Source of the DNA: a virus
IMG/VR virus record: IMGVR_UViG_3300044796_000664
Coordinates: 1 to 60,293 of that record
Length of the DNA: 60,293 bases
Strand: one strand, 5' to 3'
Positions within the stretch are counted from its first letter, which is position 1. The number at the start of each line of letters is the position of its first letter. Below, piece by piece: positions 1 to 7,953 of the stretch. A model generated the notes under the pieces. It did no database searches and was not told where the DNA came from. It worked only from the letters and a program-made list of their open reading frames with translations. The position numbers and the translations under genes are program-made.

Positions 1-582
1 TCAGGTCGCCGGTTTGCCGGGCGCGGCAGGAGGCGAGCCCGGCGTCAGTTTCGCGCGCAGCGCCTGCAGCTGCCCGATGGCGTCATTGATCAGCTGGAGC
101 TGGTCACGGGCCTTGTCCTGCACCCCCGACTGAGTAAGGCAGAGTCCCGCCGTCTGGTTCACCTGCCGCGCTTCCACAGGCAGGATATTGAGGGCTCTCC
201 CAACGGCCCTCGCGGTGTGAGCCGCGGCGATCCCGCGGTCGGTCGGATACTTCATGCGCCGGGCCACGGCAGCGACATCGTCCACGTCCATCAGCTGATC
301 GGTGACCTGATTGGACGCCTCTCGCAGGGTCTCGATGCAGTCGAGCGTTTGCGGATCGCCGGTGGCGTTCAGTTGCGTGACGCCTCCGCCTTCGGAATCC
401 GTCAAGGCCCGGGTGAGGTCGAACGACCGCTTGTGGAGCGCGTCGAGAGCCTTGACGTCGCGCGCCTGGACCGCGGCCGCCGACGCCGCTCCGCAGCCGA
501 GGCCCAGAATCGCGCAGGCGGCGAGCGCGGCGCCCGCCGCATGTCCCGCCGCGCGTTGGCGCTTGCTCGTCCGGTTATCCAC
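1..582 (-). CDS. Secreted protein of unknown function
   Basis: Reading frame of about 193 residues from a GTG at 582, which has a purine-rich stretch (GGGGGCGAAG) just upstream. The frame stays open to an ATG at 651, but the GTG puts a short basic n-region (RTSKRQR) directly before a hydrophobic stretch ending GAASAAA, a good Sec signal peptide with Ala-rich cleavage site. The mature part is helical, contains two widely spaced cysteines and ends in a Pro-rich tail. I do not recognise the family. It lies outside the prophage core, on the host side of attL. The start is uncertain. Confidence 0.55.
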   Translation of the reverse strand: MDNRTSKRQRAAGHAAGAALAACAILGLGCGAASAAAVQARDVKALDALHKRSFDLTRALTDSEGGGVTQLNATGDPQTLDCIETLREASNQVTDQLMDVDDVAAVARRMKYPTDRGIAAAHTARAVGRALNILPVEARQVNQTAGLCLTQSGVQDKARDQLQLINDAIGQLQALRAKLTPGSPPAAPGKPAT

Positions 583-1182
583 CTTCGCCCCCTGCCTTGG
601 CTTTCCCCGAGGAGTTTCCCGAAACATGGCGCAAATACGCAAGGCGTCCAAGTCGATCCGAGGCCTCGAGCTTGAGCCGCCCGAAGAGGGGTGTTGTCAC
701 GCCGATGATGAACACTGCAAGACTTCGGTTCGCTTGTCCCCGTCGAAGGGCCACGGCGTAGACGTGTTGCTTATCTTCCCCTTGGCGCGCCAAGGCCCGC
801 CTGATCTGGGTCAATGCCAGCCGAGTTGGCCAGCGCAATCACAGATCCCGGCGGCTCCGCGCCTTGAGCCGTCGTTGGACTGGAGCGCAAGCGATGAGCC
901 TCCTCGGTTTCGCGACCGACGCCTCGGTCGCGAGGGCGTCCGCGGCGCCTGTCTTGGCGGTCGGCGGCCCGGTGGTCCGCGTGGCGCGGACAGATCCGGT
1001 CGGCGTCACTTCGAGCGGCGCGGCGCGATTCCATGACGCGGACCGCCCGGCGGACCTCCGCCGACGCGCGGGCGCTCGATGCTTTGAAGCACCTTGGCCC
1101 GGGCGAGGGGCGATGGGAGAATGACGATGGGTGAGACACTGTCTCCCGCCGATCCTCAATCCGATGGGGAGGACTCCGCCGC
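583..1182. other. 600-base stretch with no convincing gene
   Basis: Several overlapping frames are open here on both strands, but none has a recognisable product and their amino-acid make-up (Arg/Pro/Ala rich) is that of frames opened by high GC. A short ORF of 21 codons (1121-1186) overlaps the start of the TIR gene by ATGA and could be a coupled leader. The stretch probably also holds the promoter of the TIR gene, but I see no clear -35/-10 pair. Confidence 0.4.
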
Positions 1183-2205
1183 ATGAGCCACGTGCTGGTT
1201 TCCTACAAGCGCGAAGACGAGCAGCGCGTGGCGCTCTTGGTGGAGGCCTTGCGCGCGCACGGGCTGGATGTGTGGTGGGACCAGCGCCTGCCCGGCGGCG
1301 AATCCTGGCGCGAGAACATCTCCTCGGCCCTGGAGGAGGCCGGCTGCGTGGTGGTGGTCTGGACGCGCAATTCGGTCGGTCCCGAGGGCGGCTTCGTACG
1401 CGACGAGGCTAGCCGGGCCAAGGCGCGCGGCGTGCTGGTGCCGATCCGGATGGACGATGTGGCGCCGCCGCTGGGCTTCGGCGAACTGCAGGCTATCGAT
1501 CTGCGCCGCTGGAAGGGCGCGGCCAAGGATCCGTTCCTGCTCGACCTCGTCGCCGCCTGCCACGCCAAGCTGGCCGGTCAGCCCGTTCCCCCGGCCAAGG
1601 GCCCCGCCGCTCGGCTGATCCAGCGCGCGCGCAACGGCTCGATCACCGCGGCGCTGCTGGCGGCCATCTGGAGCATGGTCACCAACTACACTGGCGTTCA
1701 GGACAAGGTCTGCACCATTCCCATGCCCCAGCCGGCCCTGTCGGACACCTGCGGCGCCTTGGGTGTCGGCCATAGGCCCAGCCAGGCCGAGCGGCTCGCC
1801 TGGGCGGCGCGCACGCCCGGCAGCTGCGCCGACCTGCGCGCGCACATCGCCCGGTTCCCGAACGGCGCCTACCGCTCCATGGCCGCCGACCTGCTGGCGG
1901 CGGTGACCACGAACCGCGCCGCGCAATATGCGCCCAGTCCGCGGACCGCGCGGGGATATGTCCGCCAGTCCGAGCACGGCTTCGGCTCGGCCGCCGCCGC
2001 CCAAGCCGACGCGCGCACGCGCGCGCAGGTCGACGCGACCAGCCTCTGCGCGCCCCTCGACGCCAACGAGCGGCTGACAGGTGTGCGGGTCGCGCCCCTC
2101 GCCTTTGACTGCCGGAGCGGCGGCGAAGGCGGACGGATCTGCGCGCTCGATTATTCGGCGACCTGCCTCATCGAGAGCCATCCGCTGGTCGAGCGATGCG
2201 GATGA
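1183..2205 (+). CDS. TIR-domain protein with one membrane segment
   Basis: 340 residues. Residues 1-125 form a TIR domain: the opening HVLVSYKREDE strand-loop, DVWWDQRLPGGESW (BB-loop region), then the helix SSALEEAG, which carries the expected catalytic glutamate, and the VVVVWTRNS strand. Bacterial TIR domains commonly cleave NAD+ or make cyclic ADP-ribose signals in anti-phage defence. A hydrophobic segment lies near residues 152-168 (SITAALLAAIWSMV), followed by a Cys-containing C-terminal half of unknown fold that would lie on the other side of the membrane. An SD-like GGGGAGG precedes the ATG. The RyR-domain gene follows closely on the same strand, so the two probably form one operon. 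Enzymatic activity is inferred, not shown. Confidence 0.75.
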   Translation: MSHVLVSYKREDEQRVALLVEALRAHGLDVWWDQRLPGGESWRENISSALEEAGCVVVVWTRNSVGPEGGFVRDEASRAKARGVLVPIRMDDVAPPLGFGELQAIDLRRWKGAAKDPFLLDLVAACHAKLAGQPVPPAKGPAARLIQRARNGSITAALLAAIWSMVTNYTGVQDKVCTIPMPQPALSDTCGALGVGHRPSQAERLAWAARTPGSCADLRAHIARFPNGAYRSMAADLLAAVTTNRAAQYAPSPRTARGYVRQSEHGFGSAAAAQADARTRAQVDATSLCAPLDANERLTGVRVAPLAFDCRSGGEGGRICALDYSATCLIESHPLVERCG

Positions 2206-2265
2206 CCTTCGCCCGCGGCGTCGCGCCGGCCGACAGCATTGCACGCACCATCCTGCGTTGGCAGG

Positions 2266-4242
2266 GTGTCGGCGCTGAGCGCTAGGGCGGCCTGGGTGAC
2301 GCTGATCCCGCCCGAGATCGCGCACTGGGCCTTGCCGGCCCTGGCCGCTTGGGCGGGGCTCTGGCTCGCCTGGCTGGCGGTCCGCAATCCGCTGCGGTTG
2401 AGGTGGATAGCGCTGAAGGGCGACCATCTGGTGATCGCCGGCGACGAGGGCCTGGCCGCGCGCGTCGCCGCGAGGGCGCGGGCCGCGAGACAAAGGGTGA
2501 TCCTCTGGACATCGAAGGGGGGCGAGCGCTGGGTGCGCCGCGCCGCCAATCGCGGGGCGCCTCATGCGTCGCAGCGGCGGGCGGGCGGCGGGCTTGCGCG
2601 CCTGGGACTGGCGCGGGCGCGCGGTGTGCTCGTCGCCGGCGGCGACGATTCCGAGAACATCCGCCTCGCGCAGGCGGCGGCGGACGAGGCGAACCGGGTC
2701 CGTCCGCCTGGCGATCCGCTCGAGGTGATCGCCCGGGTGGACGACATCGACCTGCAGGCCTCGCTCAGGGCCCGCCTGGCGGCCGAGGCGCGCCATCAGG
2801 GCGCGCGCCTGCGCTTCGCTTCGGTTCCGGATATCACCGCCCGGGCGCTCTTCGTCAGCCAGTCGCTGGACCGGTTCACCCGTGTCGGCCAGGCCGGGCG
2901 CCTGGTGTTCCTGTTGAATTTCTCGCCCGTGCTGGAGCGGCTGGCGCTGCGCATGATCGTCGGCGCGCATTTTCGCGACGGCGTGCGGCCGGCGTTCGTG
3001 GTTCTCGACCCCGCGGCGGGTCGAAAGCGCGAAGTCTTCCTGGCGCGGAATCCGGGTGCCGAGGGCTTGGCGCGGATGGCTTTCGAGGAAGCGCCGGTCG
3101 ACCGGCCCGCCGAGGTCGGGGGCGCCCTCGCCTCGGCGATCGAGCGACATGGCCGGCCGACGCTGATCCTCGTCGATCCCGCCGACGCCGCCCGCGCTCC
3201 GTGGATCGGCGCCGCCGCGACCGCCTATTTTGGCCAGCGCGACGAGCCCTGCCCACCGGTGCATGCGCACATGCCGGGCGAACCGGACGCGAGCCAAGGC
3301 TGCAGCCTGTTCTCGTTCGGCGGCCTCGACCGGCTGGCGACGCCTGAACTTCTGCTGCAGGAGGAGAGCGATCTGTTGGCCCGTTCGGTGCACGAGTTCT
3401 ACCTCGAAGGGCAGCTGGACAAGGGCGACCAGATCGGCGCGCGATCATCGATGTACGAGTGGAGCGATCTGCCGGAGGTGGTGCGTGACGACAATCGCCT
3501 GGTCGCCGACTGCTATACGCTCAAGCTGCGCGACATCGGCGCGCGGCTGGCCGTCGGCGAGGCGGAGAGCCTGACCTTCGAGGGCGACGAACTCGAACAG
3601 CTGGCGCGCGCCGAGCATGAGCGCTGGATGGCCGCCCGGCGGGCGGAGGGCTGGGTCTACGGCCAGACCCGCGACGACGCGGCCAAGCGCCATCCGATGA
3701 TCGTCGCCTATGACGAGCTGACGGAGGAGGCCAAGGCGCTCGACCGCGAGCAGATCCGCATCATGGCGCGGCTGGTCCGCCAGGTCGGCCAGTGCGCGGT
3801 GCGTGATCTGGTGGTCGCCATCGATGTCGCGGGCGGGGATGGAACGGCGCTCGCCGCGGGGATGGGGGCGGCGGTGGCGGAGCTTGAGCGGCGCTATCCG
3901 GATCGCGCCATCGTCCTGCGGGGCTCCTTCGACAGCCCGGCCGCGCGGGCGGCGATGATGGCCGGCGCGAAGGCCGGCGCCTTCGTCCAGCTGACCCTTT
4001 CCAGCAACGCCGACCGTGTCCTCGACGGCCTCGACCGCGCGGCGCGCGCCGAGGCCCGGCAACTCTACCGAGCCTCCGATCGGTGGTTCGCCTTTTCCGG
4101 CGCGGATGGGGCCGAGGCCCGCCGTCGGGATTTCCTTCTGACCCAGGCGGAGGCGCGGATCGCCGCCGCCGACGCTGGTCCCAGCGGGCTGCCGACCATC
4201 ACCCTGGTCGGCCACGCCGCAAAGTTCGTGGGATCATCATGA
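2266..4242 (+). CDS. RyR-domain protein with TrkA-N-like region, partner of TIR protein
   Basis: About 658 residues from the GTG at 2266. A TTG at 2239 and a GTG at 2296 are alternatives. The N-terminus has a hydrophobic segment (WALPALAAWAGLWLAWLAV). Next comes a Rossmann-like TrkA-N region starting at DHLVIAGDEGLAARV with a second nucleotide-fold strand at RGVLVAGGDDSENI. Around residues 445-500 is a clear RyR motif (EHERWMAARRAEGWVYG...DDAAKRHPMIVAYDEL...REQIR). A C-terminal alpha/beta region (VVAIDVAGGDGTALAAGMGAA) is unassigned. RyR domains in bacteria occur in predicted nucleotide-signal conflict systems, so a sensor or effector role with the TIR protein is plausible. It lies upstream of the recombinase remnant and outside the current prophage. 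Confidence 0.7.
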   Translation: MSALSARAAWVTLIPPEIAHWALPALAAWAGLWLAWLAVRNPLRLRWIALKGDHLVIAGDEGLAARVAARARAARQRVILWTSKGGERWVRRAANRGAPHASQRRAGGGLARLGLARARGVLVAGGDDSENIRLAQAAADEANRVRPPGDPLEVIARVDDIDLQASLRARLAAEARHQGARLRFASVPDITARALFVSQSLDRFTRVGQAGRLVFLLNFSPVLERLALRMIVGAHFRDGVRPAFVVLDPAAGRKREVFLARNPGAEGLARMAFEEAPVDRPAEVGGALASAIERHGRPTLILVDPADAARAPWIGAAATAYFGQRDEPCPPVHAHMPGEPDASQGCSLFSFGGLDRLATPELLLQEESDLLARSVHEFYLEGQLDKGDQIGARSSMYEWSDLPEVVRDDNRLVADCYTLKLRDIGARLAVGEAESLTFEGDELEQLARAEHERWMAARRAEGWVYGQTRDDAAKRHPMIVAYDELTEEAKALDREQIRIMARLVRQVGQCAVRDLVVAIDVAGGDGTALAAGMGAAVAELERRYPDRAIVLRGSFDSPAARAAMMAGAKAGAFVQLTLSSNADRVLDGLDRAARAEARQLYRASDRWFAFSGADGAEARRRDFLLTQAEARIAAADAGPSGLPTITLVGHAAKFVGSS

Positions 4243-4314
4243 CGGCGGCCCGCTGGGTCCTGACGGTCGTGATGGAAGTCGGCGCGGCCGTCTTGCCGCT
4301 CGTTCGCGGCGCGC

Positions 4315-4905
4315 GCCGTAAGCCTGGCGTCTTCTCGGGCCTGCTCAAGTGCGGCTGGTGCGGGGCGTCCTACACCGCCTACCAGCGCCAATATCTGATC
4401 CGCGCCGCCTACCGCGAGAAAGGTCCCACCGCGTGCACGAACAGCCGCACCGTTCGCCGGCCGGACGTGGAGGCGCGCGCTGGAGGGCCTGCGCAGCCGC
4501 GTGCTCGCCCCGGGGACGCGGTGGCGGCCTACTTGCGCGCCTATCATGCCGCATGGGCCGAGGAAGACGCGACCGGCGACGCCCTATCGAACGCCGCATC
4601 GCCGAGCTGACCCGCGGCGTTGAGCGCACTGTCGACATGATCCTGGCCGGCGCGCCCGAGCCAGTCACCCTGCACCCGAGGGCGCCAGAGGCCTACAGCG
4701 GCCTGGCGGGGCGCCTGCAGGAGACCCTTGTGGAAGCCTTGTGGAGGACCGCGCCCTGGTCACCAGGATCGCCATCCATCCCAAAGGCGAACGCCGCGAC
4801 CATGGCTTCAACCTGATCGTGCATGGCGATCTCGCCCACTTCATTGAACCTACCCCTGACCCCCGCAAAGTGGGGGGGGGTCAGGTGGTAGCTGGGGGCG
4901 GAATC
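4315..4905 (+). pseudogene. Decayed 3' part of a serine recombinase
   Basis: Fragments in several frames match the C-terminal half of the intact recombinase at 58677-60293. In order they are: RKPGVFSGLLKCGWCGASYT (zinc ribbon, intact copy RRPGVFSGLLKCGVCGGSYT), then DAVAAYLRAYHAA, then PVTLHPRAPEAYSGLAGRLQ in another frame, then GFNLIVHGDLAHF and VVAGGGI in a third. Frameshifts and deletions separate the pieces, and the N-terminal catalytic domain is missing. It ends exactly at the attL core, as the intact recombinase ends at attR. It is most likely the relic of an earlier element that used the same tRNA site. Confidence 0.85.
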
Positions 4906-4906
4906 G
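4884..4906 (+). other. attL core of the prophage
   Basis: The 23 bases GGTGGTAGCTGGGGGCGGAATCG match 22 of 23 bases at 60248-60270. The right copy is the 3' end of a tRNA gene (acceptor stem and start of the T arm, antisense). The match stops after ATCG. Left of it is the recombinase relic and right of it is phage DNA. Confidence 0.85.
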
Positions 4907-5212
4907 TTCGCTGGCAACCCAGCCCTCCGTCAGTCGCCCGCGTGCGGCTCTAGCGGCCGCGGGAATCTAACCCAGCGACATTCAGCTTGGGAAGCGGGAT
5001 GTCTGGCCGAAGGATCAACGGCTTGGCTGTAAACAGGCCGAATCCTGGCCCCAACGAAATCAACAGCTTACGATGGGGATGTAAACGCCTGAGCGGCTCT
5101 AGCTCAAGGCGGCCCCAGTAGAACATGGTGTGAACATTGCCAGCGGATGATTCGCAGTTCATGTCAGTGGGGTCGACGCTCCTGTCGACACAACAGAAGG
5201 GACCCTGGTCCA
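4907..5212. other. Phage left end, no clear gene
   Basis: Starting in the att core, the recombinase reading frame stays open to a TAG at 4951-4953 and would encode about 15 extra residues (starting VRWQPS). In the excised circle this would be the recombinase C-terminus. A minus-strand frame 4950-5213 (87 codons) overlaps it, but I find no family or start support. GC content is lower than in the neighbouring genes. Confidence 0.5.
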
Positions 5213-5341
5213 ATGACTACTGGAAAGAAGCCCGCCTCCGATGCGGGCCGGATCTTGAGCAACCCCCATTCGACGCCCAAGCAGAAAGAGGTTGCCGCCT
5301 CTGATCTGGCTGGGCGCCGCGGGGCCACCAAAAAGAAGTAG
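5213..5341 (+). CDS. Small conserved-type basic protein
   Basis: 42 residues beginning MTTGKKPASDAGRILS and ending GRRGATKKK. The ATG at 5213 is preceded by AGAAGGGACC as ribosome site; the frame is open further upstream without better support. The pattern (short polar protein, SNPHSTPKQKEVAAS core, Lys/Arg-rich tail) resembles small proteins common in proteobacteria whose function is unknown. A terminator follows directly, so it is transcribed as a single gene. It may be a cargo gene at the prophage edge. Confidence 0.6.
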   Translation: MTTGKKPASDAGRILSNPHSTPKQKEVAASDLAGRRGATKKK

Positions 5342-5367
5342 CCGACTAGCTTAGCAGTGCCGACTGG

Positions 5368-5403
5368 CAGCGCCCTGGGGTCAGCCCTCGGGGCGCTGTT
5401 TCG
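5368..5403 (+). terminator. Rho-independent terminator after the 42-residue gene
   Basis: Eight-base stem CAGCGCCC / GGGCGCTG (5368-5375, 5391-5398) with a 15-base loop, followed by a short T-rich run (TTTCG). Confidence 0.7.
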
Positions 5404-5483
5404 TTAGAATCCCATCGCGCCGCCTCGTCAAGTATCCGCTCCAAAGGCGACCGCGGCCTCCTGCCAGCGATCTATCAATGATC

Positions 5484-6014
5484 CTAAGGGTGTCCTGCGA
5501 CAGGCGGAAATGCATCGTCAACAGCGGCGCGGACGGTTTTCGCCAGCGGAGAAGCCAACTGAACCAGGAGGTATCCCAGGACGATCAGCCCCAGTCCCGC
5601 GATCAAGCCGCGCCAGGCTTCTTTGATGATCCACCCGACCGCGCTCAGCACTCGCTCAACCGGCCGGATGGCTCCCGTGAGCGTCTGGACCGCCGCCGCA
5701 AGCGACTGATTGCGCACATAGGTCTTTAGCGCGTCGTGGCTTTCACGTTGTAGGCGGTCCAAGTCCCCCGCCGTGCACTGATCCCAAAGCGCCCATGTCG
5801 CCTGTTCATCCAGGGGTTGGTCCTTTAGTCGGACACGTTCTTCGGCCAACCATCGATCTTCGACGAAGCGGCCGGCCATCACCAACCACTCGGTCCGGTC
5901 CATCTGCTCCGATCTGACCAAGAAACGATCGCGGACTTCCCCGTAGGGCACCGGACGATGGTCCTGCGGCTGCGGCCGAGGATCCTTCTTTGAACGCCTG
6001 GAAGCCCGGCTCAA
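5484..6014 (-). CDS. Membrane-anchored protein of unknown function
   Basis: 176 residues. The basic N-terminus (SRASRRSKKDPRPQPQ) is followed by a long acidic-basic helical region and one strong hydrophobic segment near residues 139-160 (LIAGLGLIVLGYLLVQLA). The ATG at 6014 overlaps the stop of the preceding gene by ATGA, which fixes the start and indicates coupled translation. No family recognised. The pair sits at the prophage edge where lysogenic conversion genes are common. Confidence 0.6.
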   Translation of the reverse strand: MSRASRRSKKDPRPQPQDHRPVPYGEVRDRFLVRSEQMDRTEWLVMAGRFVEDRWLAEERVRLKDQPLDEQATWALWDQCTAGDLDRLQRESHDALKTYVRNQSLAAAVQTLTGAIRPVERVLSAVGWIIKEAWRGLIAGLGLIVLGYLLVQLASPLAKTVRAAVDDAFPPVAGHP

Positions 6015-6292
6015 GCAGCTTTGGCGCGGCGACGAATCTCGCGTTGCGCATCCAGCTCGGCCTGATAGACGCCGGCCTTAATGAGCCGAAGCCGCGCCTG
6101 CTCAGCCGCTTCCCGGAGCCGGGCTCGATCGCTCGCCGACATGGCATAGGTATCGTCCGGCTGCCGCCATACCAACGAGAAGAAGCCATTGATTAGCTTG
6201 GTCATTCCGGTCCCGGTCTTCATCACTGCCCTGGTCATTTGGTCTCGCCAGAGCTGGGTCCACTCAATGCAGCCATGGCGCGAAATTGTCAA
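6011..6292 (-). CDS. Small protein of unknown function
   Basis: 93 residues from the ATG at 6292; a later ATG at 6235 (MTRAVMKTG) is an alternative. It is charged and helical, with an Arg/Ala-rich C-terminal half (SDRARLREAAEQARLRLIKAG). It overlaps the next gene by ATGA. Its promoter should lie in the relatively AT-rich region 6293-6449. Confidence 0.5.
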   Translation of the reverse strand: MTISRHGCIEWTQLWRDQMTRAVMKTGTGMTKLINGFFSLVWRQPDDTYAMSASDRARLREAAEQARLRLIKAGVYQAELDAQREIRRRAKAA

Positions 6293-6449
6293 TCGCTATG
6301 CCAACTCAGTCGTCAATATGGCCCTAACGCCGCCAATTTGCGAGCTTGTCGCATGATGATGTGTCATCCGCTCTCGCGGCGCCTTGTGCAAGATCAAGAG
6401 CGGACAGGCACTGAGGTCGTGTGTCGCGCCTACCATCCTCGCCAAACGC
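6293..6449. promoter_or_regulatory. AT-richer intergenic region, probable leftward promoter
   Basis: This stretch lies upstream of the 6011-6292 gene, has clearly lower GC than its surroundings and contains no gene. I cannot define -35 and -10 boxes with confidence. Confidence 0.35.
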
Positions 6450-6479
6450 AAAAACGGCCCCCGGCGTGAGCCGGAGGCC
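6450..6479 (-). terminator. Terminator of the long leftward late operon
   Basis: Read on the minus strand: stem of ten positions with one mismatch (6456-6465 with 6470-6479), four-base loop, then GTTTTT. It lies 32 bases after the stop of the methyltransferase gene. Confidence 0.8.
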
Positions 6480-6511
6480 AGGATCCGCGCAGAGGGAGTG
6501 GGCGCGGGGTT

Positions 6512-7363
6512 CTACAGCAGCAGGGCCGGCGCGGCGGCCGGCGTCAAGTTCACGCCCTTGCCGATCAGCAGCTCGGGGACGGCCGCGCCGCGTTCGGCGT
6601 CGCCGATGGAATAGCGGGTCTCGACGGGCAGGAGGTCCGCCCAGGCGAACGCGGTTCGCGTCTCGGGCACGTCGTTGATCGACAGCAGGAAGCGACCTTG
6701 CAGGCCCTCGAGGGCCTGGGCCAGGCGCTCGAAGTCGGCGCGGGCGAACAGGCCGGAGCCGTAGTCGCCTTCCGAGCCCCAGTATGGCGGATCGAGATAG
6801 AACAGCGTCCCTGGCCGGTCATAGCGCGGCAGGAAGTCCGCCCAGTCCAGGTGCTCGATGATCACGCCACCCAGCCGCTGATGGATCCGCTCGAGCCTCG
6901 GCTCCAGGCGCGCCAGGTCGAAGGCCATCGGCTGGGTTGGGTCGACGCCGAATGTGCGGCCGGCGACCTTGCCGGCGTAGGCCAGGCGCTGCAGGTAGAG
7001 GAAGCGGGCCGCGCGCTCGATGTCGGTCAAGTCCTGGATCCGCGCGCCCTTCAGCCGGTCGAACTCCACCCGCATGGCCGGCCGCCAGCGCAGCTCGCGC
7101 AGCAGCGCCCGATCATGGCGCTGGAGCACGCGGAACAGGTTCACCACGTCGCCCGAGGCGTCGTTGATCACCTCGACGCGCGGACGCTGGGCGCGGCGCA
7201 GGAACACCCCGCCCATGCCCACGAAGGGCTCGGCATAGGCGTCATGGGCCGTGGCGGCCAGGATGGCGCAGATCCGGCGCGCCAGGTGGCGCTTGCCGCC
7301 GATCCAGGGCGCAGGCGGGTCGGCCGGGGTGACCGGAATCAGGTCGGGGATTGGGCTGTCCAT
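6512..7363 (-). CDS. D12-class DNA adenine methyltransferase
   Basis: 283 residues from the ATG at 7363 (an in-frame upstream ATG at 7384 is less likely). Motifs: PWIGGKRHLARRI near residues 19-31 and AEPFVGMGGVF near 44-54 (SAM binding), and DPPYWG at 191-196 (catalytic DPPY). This is the Dam/D12 layout for N6-adenine methylation. It is the last gene of the late leftward operon and has no adjacent restriction enzyme, so it probably protects phage DNA from host restriction or mimics a host methylation pattern. A palindrome-like site (6645-6659) lies in the gene. Confidence 0.88.
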   Translation of the reverse strand: MDSPIPDLIPVTPADPPAPWIGGKRHLARRICAILAATAHDAYAEPFVGMGGVFLRRAQRPRVEVINDASGDVVNLFRVLQRHDRALLRELRWRPAMRVEFDRLKGARIQDLTDIERAARFLYLQRLAYAGKVAGRTFGVDPTQPMAFDLARLEPRLERIHQRLGGVIIEHLDWADFLPRYDRPGTLFYLDPPYWGSEGDYGSGLFARADFERLAQALEGLQGRFLLSINDVPETRTAFAWADLLPVETRYSIGDAERGAAVPELLIGKGVNLTPAAAPALLL

Positions 7364-7510
7364 TGCGCAGGGTCTCTCTCGCACGATAGGAAACCGCCGC
7401 GCTCGCGAGCGTGGGGCGGCGACCGGGCCGGACGGCCGACGGTCAGTCGTGCGAGGGGGGACCTCGCGGTTCGGCGCGCGCCAACGCGCCGGACCCGCTC
7501 TCGGGCGGGC

Positions 7511-7933
7511 TTAGCCGACGGGATCTGAGGTCCGTCGCGGCCGGCCGGCGTGGGGCGGCGCCGGCGGGTCGAAGCTGCGCTCCTCCATGCGGCGGAGGGA
7601 GTGCTTGATCTCGTCGAGCTGGGTGGTGACCAGGCGGTCCAGGCCCTTGACCTGTTCCGCCAGGATCTGAATCTCGTTGACGGCCGAGGTGACGCGCTTG
7701 ATCTCCTCTTCCTGGGTCTTCAGCTGCCTGGACTGCTCCGCCAACTGGCTGGACAGGGAGCTGACGGTCTCGATCGAGACGTGGGTCTCGCCATGGCGGG
7801 TGAAGGCCTCATCCAGGGCGTCCAGCCGCGCGCTCTCGGCGCCGCGTATCTTCGCTGCGCCCCAAAGCGCCGTCACCCACCCAATGGCCGCCGCCCCAAT
7901 GGCGCCCGCGCTCAACCACCCCTCTGGACTCAT
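7511..7933 (-). CDS. Membrane-anchored coiled-coil protein, possible inner spanin
   Basis: 140 residues. One N-terminal hydrophobic segment (residues 7-26, AGAIGAAAIGWVTALWGAA) is followed by a long heptad-rich helix (residues 38-118, SSLSSQLAEQSRQLKTQEEEIK) and a Pro-rich tail. The N-in anchor with periplasmic coiled coil resembles Rz-type spanins, and the gene lies in the lysis region, but no outer spanin can be matched to it with certainty. The two small lipoproteins at 10.1-11.0 kb are candidates. Function is an inference. Confidence 0.5.
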   Translation of the reverse strand: MSPEGWLSAGAIGAAAIGWVTALWGAAKIRGAESARLDALDEAFTRHGETHVSIETVSSLSSQLAEQSRQLKTQEEEIKRVTSAVNEIQILAEQVKGLDRLVTTQLDEIKHSLRRMEERSFDPPAPPHAGRPRRTSDPVG

Positions 7934-7953
7934 GCGTCAACCCCTCCCCTTGG

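Noticed and set aside
864-1124. Plus-strand frame of 86 codons before the TIR gene
   Set aside because: Composition is that of a GC-opened frame, and nothing in it is recognisable.
4950-5213. Minus-strand frame of 87 codons at the phage left end
   Set aside because: No family, no clear ribosome site, and it overlaps the presumed recombinase tail frame.
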